This document shows, one piece after another, positions 1 through 13,494 of a stretch of DNA of 64,000 nucleotides. Position 1 is the first letter of the stretch, and each line of letters opens with the position of its first letter. The position numbers and the translations under genes are program-made. Below the pieces are notes generated by a model. The model was not told the DNA's origin. It searched no databases and saw only the letters and a program-made list of their open reading frames with translations. The stretch is from Oxyruncus cristatus (Eukaryota > Chordata > Aves > Passeriformes > Cotingidae): positions 1,391,979 to 1,455,978 of the forward strand of contig VXAY01002192.1 of the NCBI GenBank assembly GCA_013399855.1. The letters are read 5' to 3'.

Positions 1-51
1 TGAGCTGTGGAGGGTCACCATGTAACGCACTCAGAAGAGGAAGGTTTCTAG

Positions 52-560
52 TGCCAGCCTTTGACCTGCAAGTTGTCCAAAGTGCCTGAGCAGGTTCTCC
101 AGCTGGCAATCAACACTGTGAATATTTCTGCTGGGAATCCTACAGAAGCCAAAAAATAAACCAGAGCTTTAGAGAATGTGTGGGCTCATGGAGAGCCTTC
201 TCAAATGTCTGCATCACCCAAGACAGGACACCAGCACCACCCTGCTCATGGAGGTCTTGCATGGCTTCAGGAAGAACTGGTGCTGCAGAACCATTTTGCC
301 AGCCAGTATCTTGACTGTGAGGATGTACTCTGGGAAGTGATACTGATTTAAATGTTTAGACAGATATCTTGGAAAGGAAACCATCAATGATGTTATTAAT
401 CCTACAGGTGTTCTTAAGAGTAAGGTTCGAAGATCATTCTGTTTATGCCCTTTTATGTGTGCAGAGTGTGATTTCCTGTCTACCCAAGAGTGAATAACAT
501 AGGAAAGTAAACCTTGTGTTGAAGTTTTGCAATCTTTTCAGGGACAAAGGCTAATAAAAC
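52..560 (+). other. Weak coding-like patch, possible decayed pseudogene
   Basis: Reading frame 1 is open from about 52 to 348 except for one TAA at 157-159, and it closes with TAA at 349-351. A different frame is then open from about 362 to 490. A short run with AATAAA follows near 552. This pattern could be a frameshifted, stop-containing remnant of a spliced or retrocopied gene. I do not recognise any protein family in the translation, and AT-rich noncoding DNA yields such stretches by chance. The left edge of the window cuts whatever lies upstream. I offer it as something to test, not as a gene. Confidence 0.12.
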
Positions 561-3118
561 TTTACTTATAATTTCAATACTGTCTTGATCAGTATGTTCA
601 CCTACACTGAGCTGCCATAGTAAAGTGAAATCCTAAAACAGACATTGAGAACAGTGGCAAGGCAGATGTTGTGTCTAGAGACTACACAATTCTGCTGTTA
701 TTTATGGCTCGAATGAATAGCCGTGTCGGGGAAATGACCCAATACTGACCAAAATCAACACAAGAATTTGCTCTAAATGAGCTGCGTACCCAAAGAAGCT
801 TCTTGAATCAAAACAAATTTGTGAACAATGAATGACTATGACTAATCAAGCTCTTTTCCTGAAATATACCAAAGAGTAATATGTAACAGAATTGCTTCTT
901 ATTTTGTCCCTCTGAGTGGATCAGTAAAATCTGGGGCATCATCAGCTTCAGGCTCTAAGTGTCTAAAATGCAAGAGGCTGTCTATGTGTTGGGTGTCTAA
1001 GATTCTACTGCAGTCATTGGGGAAAGGATTTGATTCAGCTGTCCACACAAAGGGCTAATACCTTCTGAGATATGTAAGGTATCTGAGACATCTTCTTGTC
1101 GACAATGAATATGGCACATGACTATTGCGGATCCCTCCTGGAGTTGCTGGAGGTTAAATGAGATGATTTAGGTGACAGACACGCAACCGTGAGGTTCTAG
1201 TTCAAAGGAAACCTGTTTAGTACAACCTGAGAGCACTAAGAATGACTCACCTTATTATAAAAGATATCCTTCAGCTGATCTGTGGATTTTAGTCAATATC
1301 TTTTGCTTTGTTATAAACTTGTGGATATTAAAGTAGATCCTGTTTATAGTGCCTAACTGTTCAGCTGCTTGTGTGCAATTAAAGTTTCCTCTAAAACAGA
1401 GTCCCCTCTCGCAAATCCTGACATTTCAGAACACAACATACACTCATCCTATGCCAGACTGAGACAGAGGATGGGAAATTGTCTGATAAGCTCTTCAAAA
1501 GTCTATATAAAACCTGGAAAAGAGTAGGGTTAGAGCACTTCTGCTGGTGTAATTGAGTTTCAAAGACATATCAGGATTAAAATAAAAAATTGAGAAAGTA
1601 GACTGGAGCCTCTTGTGTCCCCATCCCTAAAACCCACTCCAAACTTTCAGGAGCTATTGCTTAGCTCCATTCCCACAGAGTAAAATAGGGAAGTTGTTAG
1701 GGGGAAAAAATTCTACTGCCTCTTTTTTTGTTCTCTATAAAAGACTGAACATAAGTTCACAATCTTGAATATGTCACCACATCATCTGTCTTGTTTGACA
1801 CAGTTAGTAGGTAATAAATGCCCTCTAACTGAAAGAGAGGGAATACCCCATGTACCAAATAGTCATGGAATTTTCTGCTTCATGCAACATTTTATTGTGT
1901 TAAGTTATTCTATATAGTTTTCACCAGAGGTTGTTTAGTTAACCTCTGCCTCATGATATATTTGTCAACTCAATTAAAAGAACCCATTAAAAATAGTATA
2001 AATCAAATTTTTATTTTCCCCTTTTTCTAATATTTAATTACTTACTCCTTTTCCACCTTTCCCCAGGGTTCCTTTACTTAGCTCTCACACGTAGATTAGC
2101 TGATGGAGAAGGCTGGCTCCAAATCCATTTCACAGGTCCTTTGAGACACACCAAGAGCAACCATTTAAACCATGTTTTCTCCAAATAGGCAACACAAGGT
2201 TAATTTTCATGGTTGTCCTTTGCTTGGATGTGTGCTGTGAGCTTTTCAGTGCCACCAAAGGAAGTACATGAACAGTAGACCAGCAGTAGCAATATAATGA
2301 CATTTCCACAATTTCATCAGGAAAATAATAAAATAGCTCACCAAGACTTTTGGGAGAAGTCAGATGAACTCTAACACTGTAATTGGGGTAGGCTGAGGTT
2401 CAAACCTGGGTGAAACACTTTAGACCTATAGTAAACCTAAAGTGGTGACCTCATGCAAAATAAAGCAAATCCATAGTTTGTTACCACACATATTCTTTCT
2501 GCAAACATTTCAATGGCTTTTAGAAAAGAACTAATAGCAGTAGCTATGTTAGTAATGAATAAGAACTGAATCTGAGGTTTTGACTAACTCCTCTTTGTAT
2601 GTTTTGCAAAAGTATGGATACTCCACATATGGTACCAATACTCTTATAACATTAAATTAGACATTGTACTTCACATATGCCAACCAAACCCATCCTTCTG
2701 CCAGCCCCGGCCCAGAGATAAAGTCCAGTCATGGGTCTCATGAGTCACATCCCAGCACAACAAAAGTCTCGGTGGTGAAACCATCTTTTGATCAGATGCC
2801 CAGGGAGTTTCAGGTCACACAAAGCAGTCCTCACTGCCTTTCATCGCTCGCTGTGCCAGAACACAGGGTCTTATCTGATACTGAGTTTTAATGTACCCCA
2901 TGGCTACAGATCGTGGGTAAAGGCACTGATAAAAGGAAGAGGGATGAACCTTAAGCCTCCTTTCACATTGCCAGGATGAGTGCCTTCAAGCTGTTTTGAG
3001 GCTTTCACTGAAATAGAAGACTGGTTTTTTTGGAGGGGATGAGTGTTATTATTTGTTACAGCCAGTTTGATGGAAACAGCCTGTGATCATAAAAGAGATT
3101 TCAGTTACAAATTTTAGC
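561..3118. other. Unique AT-rich noncoding sequence
   Basis: No credible gene, RNA or young repeat is visible. The open frames here are under 80 codons and overlap in several frames. Around 948-1035 two copies of a CTAAG-type motif flank a GCAGTCATTGGGG run. This resembles the hairpin-type relics described at 29186 and 52260, but is too degraded to call. Confidence 0.5.
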
Positions 3119-3497
3119 ATGTCCAAAGAAGGACAATGGAGCTGGTGAAGGGTCTGGAGCACAGGTCAGATGAGGAGCAGCTCATGGAATTGGGGTTGTT
3201 TAGTCTGGAGAAAAGGAGACTCAGGGAAGACACAACTACCTGAAAGGAGACTGTGGGGAGGTGGTGATCAGGCTCTTCTCCCAAGCACTAAGTGAGTGGA
3301 TGAGAGGAAATAGTCTGAAGCTGTACTAAGGGAGGTTTAGGTTTGATATTAGGAAAAACTTCTTCATGGGAAGGATTGTCAATGTCTGGAAGAAAATGCC
3401 CAGGGAAGTGGTGTAGTCACCATCCCTGGAAATATTCAAAAAATATGTGGATATGGTACTTGAAATCATGATTTAATGGTGACCATGGTAGTCAGGA
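3119..3497 (+). repeat. CR1 LINE fragment, 3' region, clipped before the terminus
   Basis: The segment follows the distal CR1 ORF2 region in order. It has a GAGCTGGTGAAGGGTCTGGA block (3139-3158), a block on the theme TTTAGTCTGGAGAA..AGGAGACT, TCTTCTCCCAAG, the GGGAGGTTTAGGTTTGATAT block, and CCCAGGGAAGTGGTG before CACCATCCCTGGA. It stops near 3497, before the usual final block (a GGTTGGACTnGATGATC motif and terminal octamers), so the 3' end is deleted or too diverged to see. A short internal deletion sits where the text jumps from GGGAAGACA to CAACTACCTGAAAGG. The many substitutions make it an old, dead copy. It has no coding capacity left. Confidence 0.9.
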
Positions 3498-6400
3498 GAA
3501 AATACAATAATATTACCTTTTAAAATACAATGAGAAGTTTCATTTTAATTTCTCTGATCCTCCATAACCTTCAAGGTAACTCTGGAATAAACCCCAAAAA
3601 CTTTAGACTTACCTTACCTGCACTGTCAAAGTAACAATTTTAACACTTCTTTTAGTTTAAAAATTTATTTCAACCTGACCTTGCTGCACATGTGTTTGAA
3701 CTTCAATGGATATTGATGAAATTCAGTGAACTTATAGCTACTCTATGTTAATAACATAAACATATTTTATTTCTTTTCTTTCTGTCACTTAAAACTGCAT
3801 TAATCTGAGAGAAGAAACTGTACACTGATTTTCTGAACTAATTTGCCATAAAAAAATTCTAATAATTAAGTAAGCTTGAAATAAGTCTGTTTTTATTATC
3901 CTGCTTTTCTCTGACACCAATATTTTAATGTACTGACTCGTATTATGATTTTTAACACTGAGAAGCCAGAAAAAAAAAATTGATATTTGAACACTCACTT
4001 TTTTATTAATTTCTATTAATCAAGATTATGAATACTTTTTGGCATGACTTCATTAAGAATTTCAGGTCTAGAGCTTAAGCTCAGTTAACAAAATGACAGC
4101 AGAAAGGTAGACCAAATTATCATACCAAGAAGATATAAAATAAATCTTAGTCTAGTGCAGGCATATTTGCTAATGAGAAAAAGTACACTCCAATGAAATA
4201 AAGAAAGCTGCTGATTCCAATGGCAGAATACATCCCATCTACCCATGCTGGCATCCATCTAAGGCTGTTCAGTGACTAAGAATTTTCCCTTCAAAAATAC
4301 CACACATTTCATAGAAAATAAAATTCTGTGCTCAGGCAAGGCCAAGACAATAGTAACTATCACACTTTCAGGATACTTCTGGTGCCACAGAATTGCTATT
4401 ATAATTGCAGAGAAATAATGCAAAGGAAAATAATGATACCAATACAGAACATAGCAGGAAGGCATGTGAATGGTATCCTCACATGTGGCCTCAATTCTCT
4501 CCTGATTTAAATCTGTATTCAAAGGTCATAAAAGAGAAAGCAAGTAATAAAAACAGAAGAAGAAGAAAAAAAATCACATCCAAATAGCCAAGAGGCAAAA
4601 AAATACATATAATACATATAAGACCTTCCACCACATCTTTTCAGACATATGGGTAAGCTACAGTTTGGACATGTAGCTTTAGAGCCTAACTCTTGAGGGT
4701 CTCAGGGAAGAGAAGTGAGCAGAGGTAGCTGGTTGCATGAGGTACCTAGTGCTGAGCAGTTCTGAGTACCTTCTTTCTCTATCCATACCCTAGAGAAAAG
4801 TTTTCAGGGGACTGAACTGCCTTTGTACTTGACTTACACAGAACTGAACAGATTTACAAACGACAACAATAAAAAATAAAATGCACCCAGATGATTCAAT
4901 TAACAGCCAATTTTTAGTTAGTGAGTCTAAACAGCAGTAGCAGAGAAAGATGTCTGTTGGCTCCGAGATGTTAGACTTCTTGGGACATACTATAAATGTG
5001 TAACACTTGTGCCTAGATTCAAAAGTAATATACACACTCTCAGCATGTGAAAGATTCAGTTTCCTTCAACACGTAAGTGAAAGCACACCCAGCAGAAACA
5101 CTACAGAACGAATGTTGAGTTGAACTATAGTAATAAACAGGACAGGGCAATCCTTTCTGAAGTTTCTGGAGGGTAACTTTATGGTACTTGTGAGGCTCTG
5201 AAGTGCCGGTGCCAGTGAAAATAGCAGGTGATCATCTGAAATCATTACCTGTCAATTAATAAAGTTTGCATGATTTCAGTCCATGTATATAAAAAGATAC
5301 AGATTAGAGAAATTTAATTTTTTTTTTCCAGTTATTTTTATGCTTGCTTATGAGTGCTGGAAAAGTAACTAGGATTTCAGTGTATGGCAAGACATGAGAC
5401 AAACAGGGATCAGTAGCATGTCCAGTAGAGCCCTGATCCCTGCACATCCCAATGTATTCTGAATGTGGCCAACCTGCAAGTGCTTGGGGATTCACAACTT
5501 CAAGTGCACTCTGGGAGGAACAGGGGCTGATTCTCAGGGTGCTTATGATTATTGGAGGACTCCACAGAAAGTCACTGGCATGTAAAGGTTTTTATTTTTA
5601 AAGATATAACTTCATAGAATCAAACAGAAAAATTACTTTGTGTGGTAAGTGCATTTTTCTAGAGAAATGTCACACTTAAAATTTTCCAATGAGAAACATT
5701 GGGTATTTGGGCATTGCTTACATTTGTGAAAGAACATTGTTTTGGAGCCAGAGGCTAGGAAACAAAGACATTTGTGTTGTGATTTTAGCCAGCGTGAGTT
5801 TTGTTAAGAAAGCCAGCATAAGAGAACGTTAATAACCACTCACACCCTCAAAAGCACAGGGACTGACATTTGTGAGTTCAAGGCAAAAACACATGGCTTC
5901 TTTTCCAGATACTTGGAGATCATACACTTAGTGCAAGTGCCATAAATCAGCTGAAAAATATATTGGCAAAAGAGAAATTGTCACAGTCCAAGGCATCTTA
6001 TCTGATGAGGAAGAATACATATGATTTACGGACAGACAGAACTTTTTTCATGTTACAACTGGCTCTCAGCTGAATGGAGAGTCCAAGGGAAACGTGCAGT
6101 CTGCAAAGCACAGTCTGAAACAAGCCAACTTAAATTGCTTTGCTCCCATCCAAAACCAGACATTCAGCCCAGCTTCACCAATGTGAGAATCACTATGGAA
6201 ATGTCAAATGAGATGAAGGTGTGTAGGTACTTCCATCTACTTCTACTTGTATCATGTGAAAATAGTTTGCTTGCTGCCATTAGTATTAACAAGCTGCAGT
6301 TGAGTGCTCAGACAAGAGGAAATGTGAATTACACGTATCCCTTGCAGCAGGAGATGGTACAGGAGGATCCATTTTTCCAATCACACTGTTGCCTAGAGTC

Positions 6401-9204
6401 AAGGACTCCTCTGGAGTTGCGCTGTTCAATCCATTGTTTATGTTCATCTTTTATTGGCTTTAATCATACTTTTGTGATTATATAAGATAATTAAGTTCCT
6501 AAGCACAGGAGATTTAAAAGACAAAACCAGCAGCCAGGTGGGATTCATCTGACCTAATCTCAGCTGTAAGGCATCTAGACTCAGTCCTGGCTAGCATTTC
6601 TCTGTAGTCAATGGAAACAAAAACGCTTTTAAGAAGAAAGTAAAATCAAGTATCTTAGGAAATTTTTTGTTACGATAGGTTTGGTCCTCTCTTGGTAACA
6701 TCTCTGACTCTACACCATATGTAAAGTTAACCTGGATAACTAGTTTAGACAAGGTGCTTACATTTTAGACAGCTAAAGGCCATTTTCTACTGTTGCCCAT
6801 GTGGGTGAGTAGTTTTGTAGATTTCAACAAATGTGTATATGTTGATGACAAGTGATTTTCTTTACTGCTGTGGTTAAATCAAAACAAAAAAGCGATGAGA
6901 CAAGTCTCAAAAATTTAGACACTCACATATAAATGTAATATTTGTATTTGTAACTGTAGTATTAGCATTTATTTGTTATTTCTTGTCTACTTAAAACCAG
7001 GAAAAATGACACTCAACAAATCCCAAGCTTTCTTATCATGTTATCCGTCTGCATTCAGAATTTATAGAAATTTTGTTGAACTGCGAATTAAAGTGATTTC
7101 TTATAGATCCATAGAAGGTACAGTATAAGTTGTGCTACTGGGAAGTAAATGAAAATACCTGGTGGTCCACAGAGTACATCTGCTACGAAAGGCTTACAGT
7201 GAGAGTGTCAATTATTGGGATAATTTTGGACAGCTCTGGCATTTGGTTCTAGAGTTTTGCCTTCACATTTCTGACTCACTTATGCATCATTCAAACTAAC
7301 TAGGATGATTTTGTCCCTATTATCCTATGTAGTACTCAAATAATATTTTTGCTAGTGGTTTTACTACACCTTTTCATAAGATTTGCTTCTTTTGCCCACT
7401 GGAAACCCGATCTCTTCCTTTACTAAAGTATATTTTATTACAAACTGGAGATTTCATGTTGATGCCTAAGGAACTAGTGCAGCCTGAAATGGAGATCACC
7501 CTAAAAATGGAGTGATTTAAAGAAAGCTTGGAAAGAAGTGGTAATGAACTGTTAGTAGCCTGAATTTCTCTCCAATGATATTGTAAGTCCAATACCACCA
7601 GAACTGGACTTTACAAGATGTATTCCAGGTATTTAGTCTACGTAGGGTGATCACCAAACAGAAGGTGCCTGACTCTCACACCAGCAAAATTAGATACATA
7701 AATTCCTTTTTCAAGTGTTGAAGGTAGGTTCCTCTGAAAGAGATTTTTAAAGACTTAGGAAAAATATCCTGCCCTTACAATTTAATACTATACAGCATCC
7801 AAATTGGTCAAGATGAATATGTGCTTCAGTATATGAAAATATTCCTAACCAGTCAAACCCCACACAGGGTTTTACTTCCTGACTCTCCATTTTGTTTCTT
7901 AACCAAAACTCTTTTTCCCATTCAAGAAACTGTGTTAATGCCTTTATTTCAATAACAGTAATTTAAGGCTGCATCAGGAAGTCAGTGTTTTCTAATAAAT
8001 ATACAATATTAATCTGATATTGCCTCACATTTTAGACTGAAAACAGTGGTCCTAAACTAAAGAGTCTGTTAGGAACCAATAAGCTGTCTCAAATGTCTGT
8101 AAAACAATCCTGGAGTACTTTAGAAACCTTGTAGTTAAATTCATTCTGTATGTGGCGATCAATGTTCAATTTTTTCTGAAATATAATGTACTTTTCCCAC
8201 CCTGAAATACATAGAAATAAATATTTTGTTACATTGTGACATACAGTATTAAGTCAGAGAATTTTTTTCTCCTACTTGGGGCTTCCAGAAAGTGCTAGTG
8301 TTAATTTTTGCTGAAATATTATACAGTCTTTCAGTACTGTGAAGGACAAGAATAACAATGCATTTAGCACTTTTGAATAAGAAAAGTTCTTACAACTGTA
8401 GGTTTTAACTTATGTTTTTTTGTCTTTTTGTTTTTTTCCAAATTTTGGTGTGATCCTGCAGAGTCCTTGGGGCCATCAATTTCCCTGAGCTTTTCACAGG
8501 TGAAAAACTCTTCCTACTGACACCTTTCACCAGAACAGGACTTACAGGAAGATGAACTGTATGATGGTGATATACAACAGGTTTTTTTGCAGGAGAAAAA
8601 GAGCAAAAAGGAGCAACAAATGGCCAAGGAAGTTTCCTAGATACTTCTCAAACAAAGGTGTGCAAATATTAGCTCTCCTGGGAAAACTCACACTCGCCTA
8701 TAATTGATCATATCTTGATGCAAAAAAGTGCTACCAAGCAGTAGCAAAGCTTAAGCTCTGTAGGAATGTATGTCTCCAGAATTATCAGAGAAAGCCCTCG
8801 GCAAGGAAAGAAGTGAGTAAAGAAGGGGACCTGGCTGATGCCATTAAAATATAAAATCTCTTTCCCTTGCAAAACATATGTCCAGCTAACAAACAACTTC
8901 CTAAGCATTTTGGAGATTGAGAAGCTTCAAACCATTCCAGATTAGCTGTGACACTTTAGGATCTCCACTGAGCTTCAGATCCAATAGACCAAACTGAGAA
9001 GTGGTTGACTCTTGCAATTTTAAAATTTTTCTTCTTAGAACATTAAAATTGAAAGTATAAAGCAGGTTGGTTAATTAAAACTAGTGAAAATCTTATAAAA
9101 ATAATTGACAATAAAAAAGAGGAAGGGAATTACTTTAGGAATGTTAACATACGTTGAATAGTGTGAAAAGGTAAATATAGGCAGAATATCAGGGGGAAAA
9201 TCCT
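3498..9204. other. Unique noncoding sequence
   Basis: No supportable gene. The longest open frame is 6021-6485 (+, ATG start, 154 codons). It has no recognisable domain and no signal or membrane organisation, and about one frame of this length is expected by chance in a window this large. The rest is AT-rich unique sequence with short A and T runs. No hairpins or tandem arrays stood out. Confidence 0.5.
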
Positions 9205-9375
9205 TGGCAGAGTGGTCCACAGGAATGTGGGGAAGTGTCAGAAACCCAATTGCTCATGAAATTTAAATCCAGGCTGGACAAAGCACTAGAAAATCTGGTG
9301 TTGGGAATGATTTTATATTAACTGGAGCATTGATTGGATGACTTAATAGATCTTTTCCGTATCTGATTTCTATTA
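9205..9375 (+). repeat. Ancient CR1-type LINE 3' tail (degraded)
   Basis: An AGAGTGGTCCACAGGAATGT run is followed by AGGCTGGACAAAGCACTAGA, then TTGGATGACTTAATAGATCT and a closing GATTTCTATTAGGC. This is the order seen in old CR1/L3-like LINE ends: a 'ggctggacaaagc' block, 'ggactagatgacct', 'ggtcccttcca', and a terminal 'atttctatgattct'. Divergence is much higher than in the copies at 33.7 and 45.1 kb, so this is probably a far older insertion. Both boundaries are approximate. Confidence 0.6.
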
Positions 9376-12300
9376 GGCTAGGATTCCCAGCTGCTTTTGC
9401 TTCCAAAGCCTCTTCCAGTCTTTGGATTTCTTTCTTTAATATTGACTAATAATAGCACTTTAACCAGCTGTCCATTAACAGAACTTTAGGTTTTCTTATG
9501 AAAGTATTAAATTGGCAGGTGATAAAAGCTTTCCACTACTCATTCCTCTTAAAAAGTGTAAAGTATAAATGTCTGTAAGTGTAGCTGAGACACTATTGAA
9601 AGTTCCGCCTTAGCTAACCCTACTCAAGTTTTAACCCAAGTCCTCCCAGTTTGCAAGTAATGAAAGCAAAGATTTCAGAAGTCAAAGAAGGCTGAAAAAT
9701 AGATAAAAACACCTTTTTTTTTTTTTTCTGGATTATCTGATCACTTTAAATAGGTTCTGTTCAAATTTTATTGCTAAGCAGTGGCTACTTGGCCTTTCTT
9801 CTGTTCAAGAGTTTCCCTGTGTTTCATAACTGACCTTAGCCTGAGCTAGTTGGCAGAGTTTCTTGCTCTGTTTGGTTCAGTTGTTTTCATTTTCACAGAT
9901 TGCTGCTATTGTCCACTCACAGTGCAGCTCAGGGAACACCGTCATGAGAGTTTAACTACTGAGGCTTTACACATCAGCTGCTTTGTGTTTGTGTCTTCTC
10001 AGTGAGAAGGCACTACCCCTTGGGGACATCTAACCCACGTGAAACAGAGAACAGAGTGAGACCAGTTTCATCCTGGTGAGCTTCAGGTTCTCCAATGAGT
10101 ACTGGAGTAGAGTGAAGCCCATCACTTTTGCATTTAACTTCCAAATGCCTACCAATTTTCATGGACATGCTGGAGGACTGAGCGACAATGACTCAAGGCT
10201 TAGAGAGAGCAAAAGGGAAATTATCATGGTGTGCCAGCCAGCCCCGTTGTTACAGTCTGTCCTAGGCAACTGTACTTCATCACTGTTAGGTAGACTTGCT
10301 GCAGGCTGGTGAACTTTTGGTCAGATTTTTGAATATTACATATAGACTGTAGAGAGGGAGCTCTTGCTGAAGATTAGGTTCTCTGGTTTATGTTTTGGCA
10401 GAAAAACTGTCTTCTAAATATTAGTATCTCCAAAACATTTTGATTAAGTTCAGTAATTTAGTCAGGGAACATCAGATATTTGAGTGGGTTCTTATTTTAC
10501 TGAAAACAATGTATATTTAATTTGCATATCAGCAAGTTGAATCCCCCATCATTTGATTCTGTCAGTTCCCCTGAAGGGTGAATGGCTTCCATCTGGGATG
10601 TAATATTTCCAGAGCTGATAGGTCCAGCATCATGGTTAACTTTCTCTTATGGGAAAGAGAAATTCAAAGTTTGGCTTGCAAAATTTAAAGTGGGTAGATA
10701 ACTCAGCTTTAGCTCTCAACGCTAAACTGGGCATCAGGATTTCTTCTGCAGTGACTGCTGAAAATCACTGTCTCCAAGGGACATGCGACCCCATGCACCT
10801 TTGAGGTTTGTAGTAGAAGACAAAAAAAAAAAGGAAAAAAATCCTTTGTATCAAGCATACAGTCCATACACTGATCAAAATAAAATAAATCACCTTCTCA
10901 AAGTATCTGGAACGGAAATGGAAAACAGAGTTTTTCTTTTAAATTCTGAGGCAGCCTAGATTTTTAGCTTACACAAAATGCTCAACTTTTACATGGTTAG
11001 AGTTCAGTATTTTCATGTTAGTACTACATTTTAAAATAAATTGCACTAAAGAACCCAAAAAAGGAAAAAGAATAGAAGAAAAAAAATGCAGAAAACAATC
11101 AAAGTTAATGTTGCTCTCCGTTCACAGCTTTGTGCACACTATTCTTTGTAATGTAGTACTAGAGATAAAGGAAGTCTTACAATAACTGAGCACATTCATT
11201 TTAAATGTGCATTGTGAAGCTGTAAGTTTGCACACATTTAAATTGAGACCAGGATTCAGATTTTTCTTGAAAATTTTTCTGTATGGAAACTTTCGGAGTG
11301 TGAATGTATGGGTACAGATGAATGAATAAATTATTGGTTAAATTGCATTTGAAGATGACGACTTTATGCAAGATATTGAATGGACATTTACATTGAAGAA
11401 ATGGAAAGAAACAATATTATGACAATATTGTGCAGGGAGGTAAACAATTCAGAAATATTTATAAGAAAATAGGAGAACTTACAACCAGAACATTTAAAAT
11501 CCTTTTATTGTGTATCAGCTAAACCATACAAAATTGCATTTTTGTGGGTGGTTGGAATACCATTTTTATGGTATTTTAAACCCTGGACAGAGTCAGTAAA
11601 AAATCTGCAATGTTCAATGGGCCTCAGAATACCTCACTTCCAAACTGTGGTTTAGTTGTTGAATATTAAACCATAATATTAAACCCTTTGTCTGTAGGGA
11701 ATTAGGAGTAAACTCTGACTGTAGTCAGTTTTTCTCAAAACTACCTGCTACAAGGATTAGCAATCCAGGAAACCAGAGCAGAACCCAGGGCTGATGCCGT
11801 GCTGTTTGCTGTTCCCTGTCTACAGGGTATGAAACCTTCTTGCTGTTACTGAGGGTACAACCTCTGGGATTTAGTAGTTCTATTTCACTTATTTGTGTCA
11901 GACTTCAAAAAGAGGAAGGCAGTTTTAAAGTAGCAGATCACAGGTCGAACATTGTAGAAGCGAGGGGAAAGCCAGGCAATAGGCTCTGAATCACTTCTTC
12001 AGTGAGAAAGTGATTATGTGCATTAATCACTAATTGCATCTGAAAGAAGATTATTATTAGACTGCTGTCAAGTGTTCTCCTAACAGCATGGGAGCACTTG
12101 GAAATGAATGAGAACACTGATGTAAGAAGTGGAAAAATGTTTCTAGATTTCTGACACTACCATCCCAGAGTGCACCCCTGCATGTTCTAGTTCTCCTGTC
12201 CTTGCAGTTTAGACGTAGTACAGAAAGGCAGGTGAGACACTTCCCATTTAAATGAGACATGAGGCAAATAGTTGTTAGACAGGAGGAAAATCTGAAATAC

Positions 12301-13494
12301 ACAGAGATAGAACTAAGCAGAGACAAAAAGATACACTCTTGATACATCTCAATAATAAGGGATGGTGTATCCCAAGATGTTATAGCCCTTTTTTATGTGC
12401 TTATTTTTTCCCTTAGAATAAAAGGTAACACTACCAATGAACACCATGGACTTTAGAAAAAAAAAAAAAAAATCACATGAGTTTGTGGACTGTGTTACTA
12501 GATCTAAACTAATAAACGAAAAAGCAGCAGACTCTGCTGCCTTGTTTCTTCCATATTTCTAAACTTCCCTACACTCAAGAAGTGCATAGGTGACTCCAGC
12601 TACTTAATGAGAAGGGTTTTGTCTCACACTGAAGCTGTGCCTGGGAAACACCCAGGAAGAGTCTTAGTGCAGGCACTATGCACGTGAGAGACCATTCCTG
12701 CTGTTAATCTGTGCTGAGCTTTAGTGTCTTGAAAGTTTTTGATTCAGTAGCAAAAGCCCATGCAAACTTTGGCTGCTGACCTGTGACAAAACCACAATGC
12801 TACAACTCCTGGTGGTTAAAGCACAAGCACTGCTCCCATTCCTGCAGTCACTGCTTCTTGTCCTGTGTGGACATGCTGCTGTCAAGAGAAGCATAATTTG
12901 TTGCTCCATTCCCTAGCCTTTGGCTCATTTTGTGTACAAATTGGGTGGGATCGTCTCACTTAGACATCTGTGTATCGACATTTCCATCTGACACCATTTA
13001 TATTTGGTAGGGAGGAACAGTTTGGCTTGCTATTCTAGCCTCTCTGTGTTAGGATGAAATCAGTCACACCCAGGAAGCACCTATTTTTCCCCAAAGGGAG
13101 TCTCCAGTGATAAGGGCAGATGCAGAAGTTTGTATTTTAAACACATCTGTTTGAGCAGATCAGTTTTCCCTTCCCTGCTTCCTTTTTAATTTGTACCCTT
13201 TTGCCTGCATCACCCTCCGGTCTCATTGCTGAAACTAAGAGAGCACTCAGGATTATGTCCAGCGTATAAAAAAGCTGGGAGACATGGTACAGCTAAAAAG
13301 TTTTGTTTAGCTACCCAACATTATCAGCTCTCTGTACCTTTTGGACTTTACAACTTTGCCAATGTGAACTATAGCTTTATAGGGGAATATACACGCTCTC
13401 TGCCCTTTTACACTGGTTCATCCAAACTTTATCTATTACTCTGTTAGATAGATTTGGAAGTGAAAAAACAAACATCTGCCATCTGCTCCATGTT
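9376..13494. other. Unique noncoding sequence
   Basis: Nothing gene-like. It contains a T14 run (9714-9727), an A-rich patch near 10821-10840, an octamer-type ATTTGCAT at 10520-10527 and an A16 run at 12457-12472 (see the separate entry). Open frames are below 100 codons and show no family resemblance. Confidence 0.5.
12417..12472 (+). other. AATAAA followed by an A16 tract, possible retroposed 3' end
   Basis: AATAAA at 12417-12422 is followed 34 bases later by sixteen consecutive A residues (12457-12472). This arrangement mimics a polyadenylated mRNA end copied back into DNA. I see no recognisable upstream coding remnant and could not find a convincing target-site duplication, and avian CR1 machinery rarely makes poly-A retrocopies. 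A simple A-tract is the likelier reading. Confidence 0.2.

Noticed and set aside
2370..2420. GAGGTTCAAACCTGGG as a tRNA B box
   Set aside because: No A box or cloverleaf can be drawn around it.
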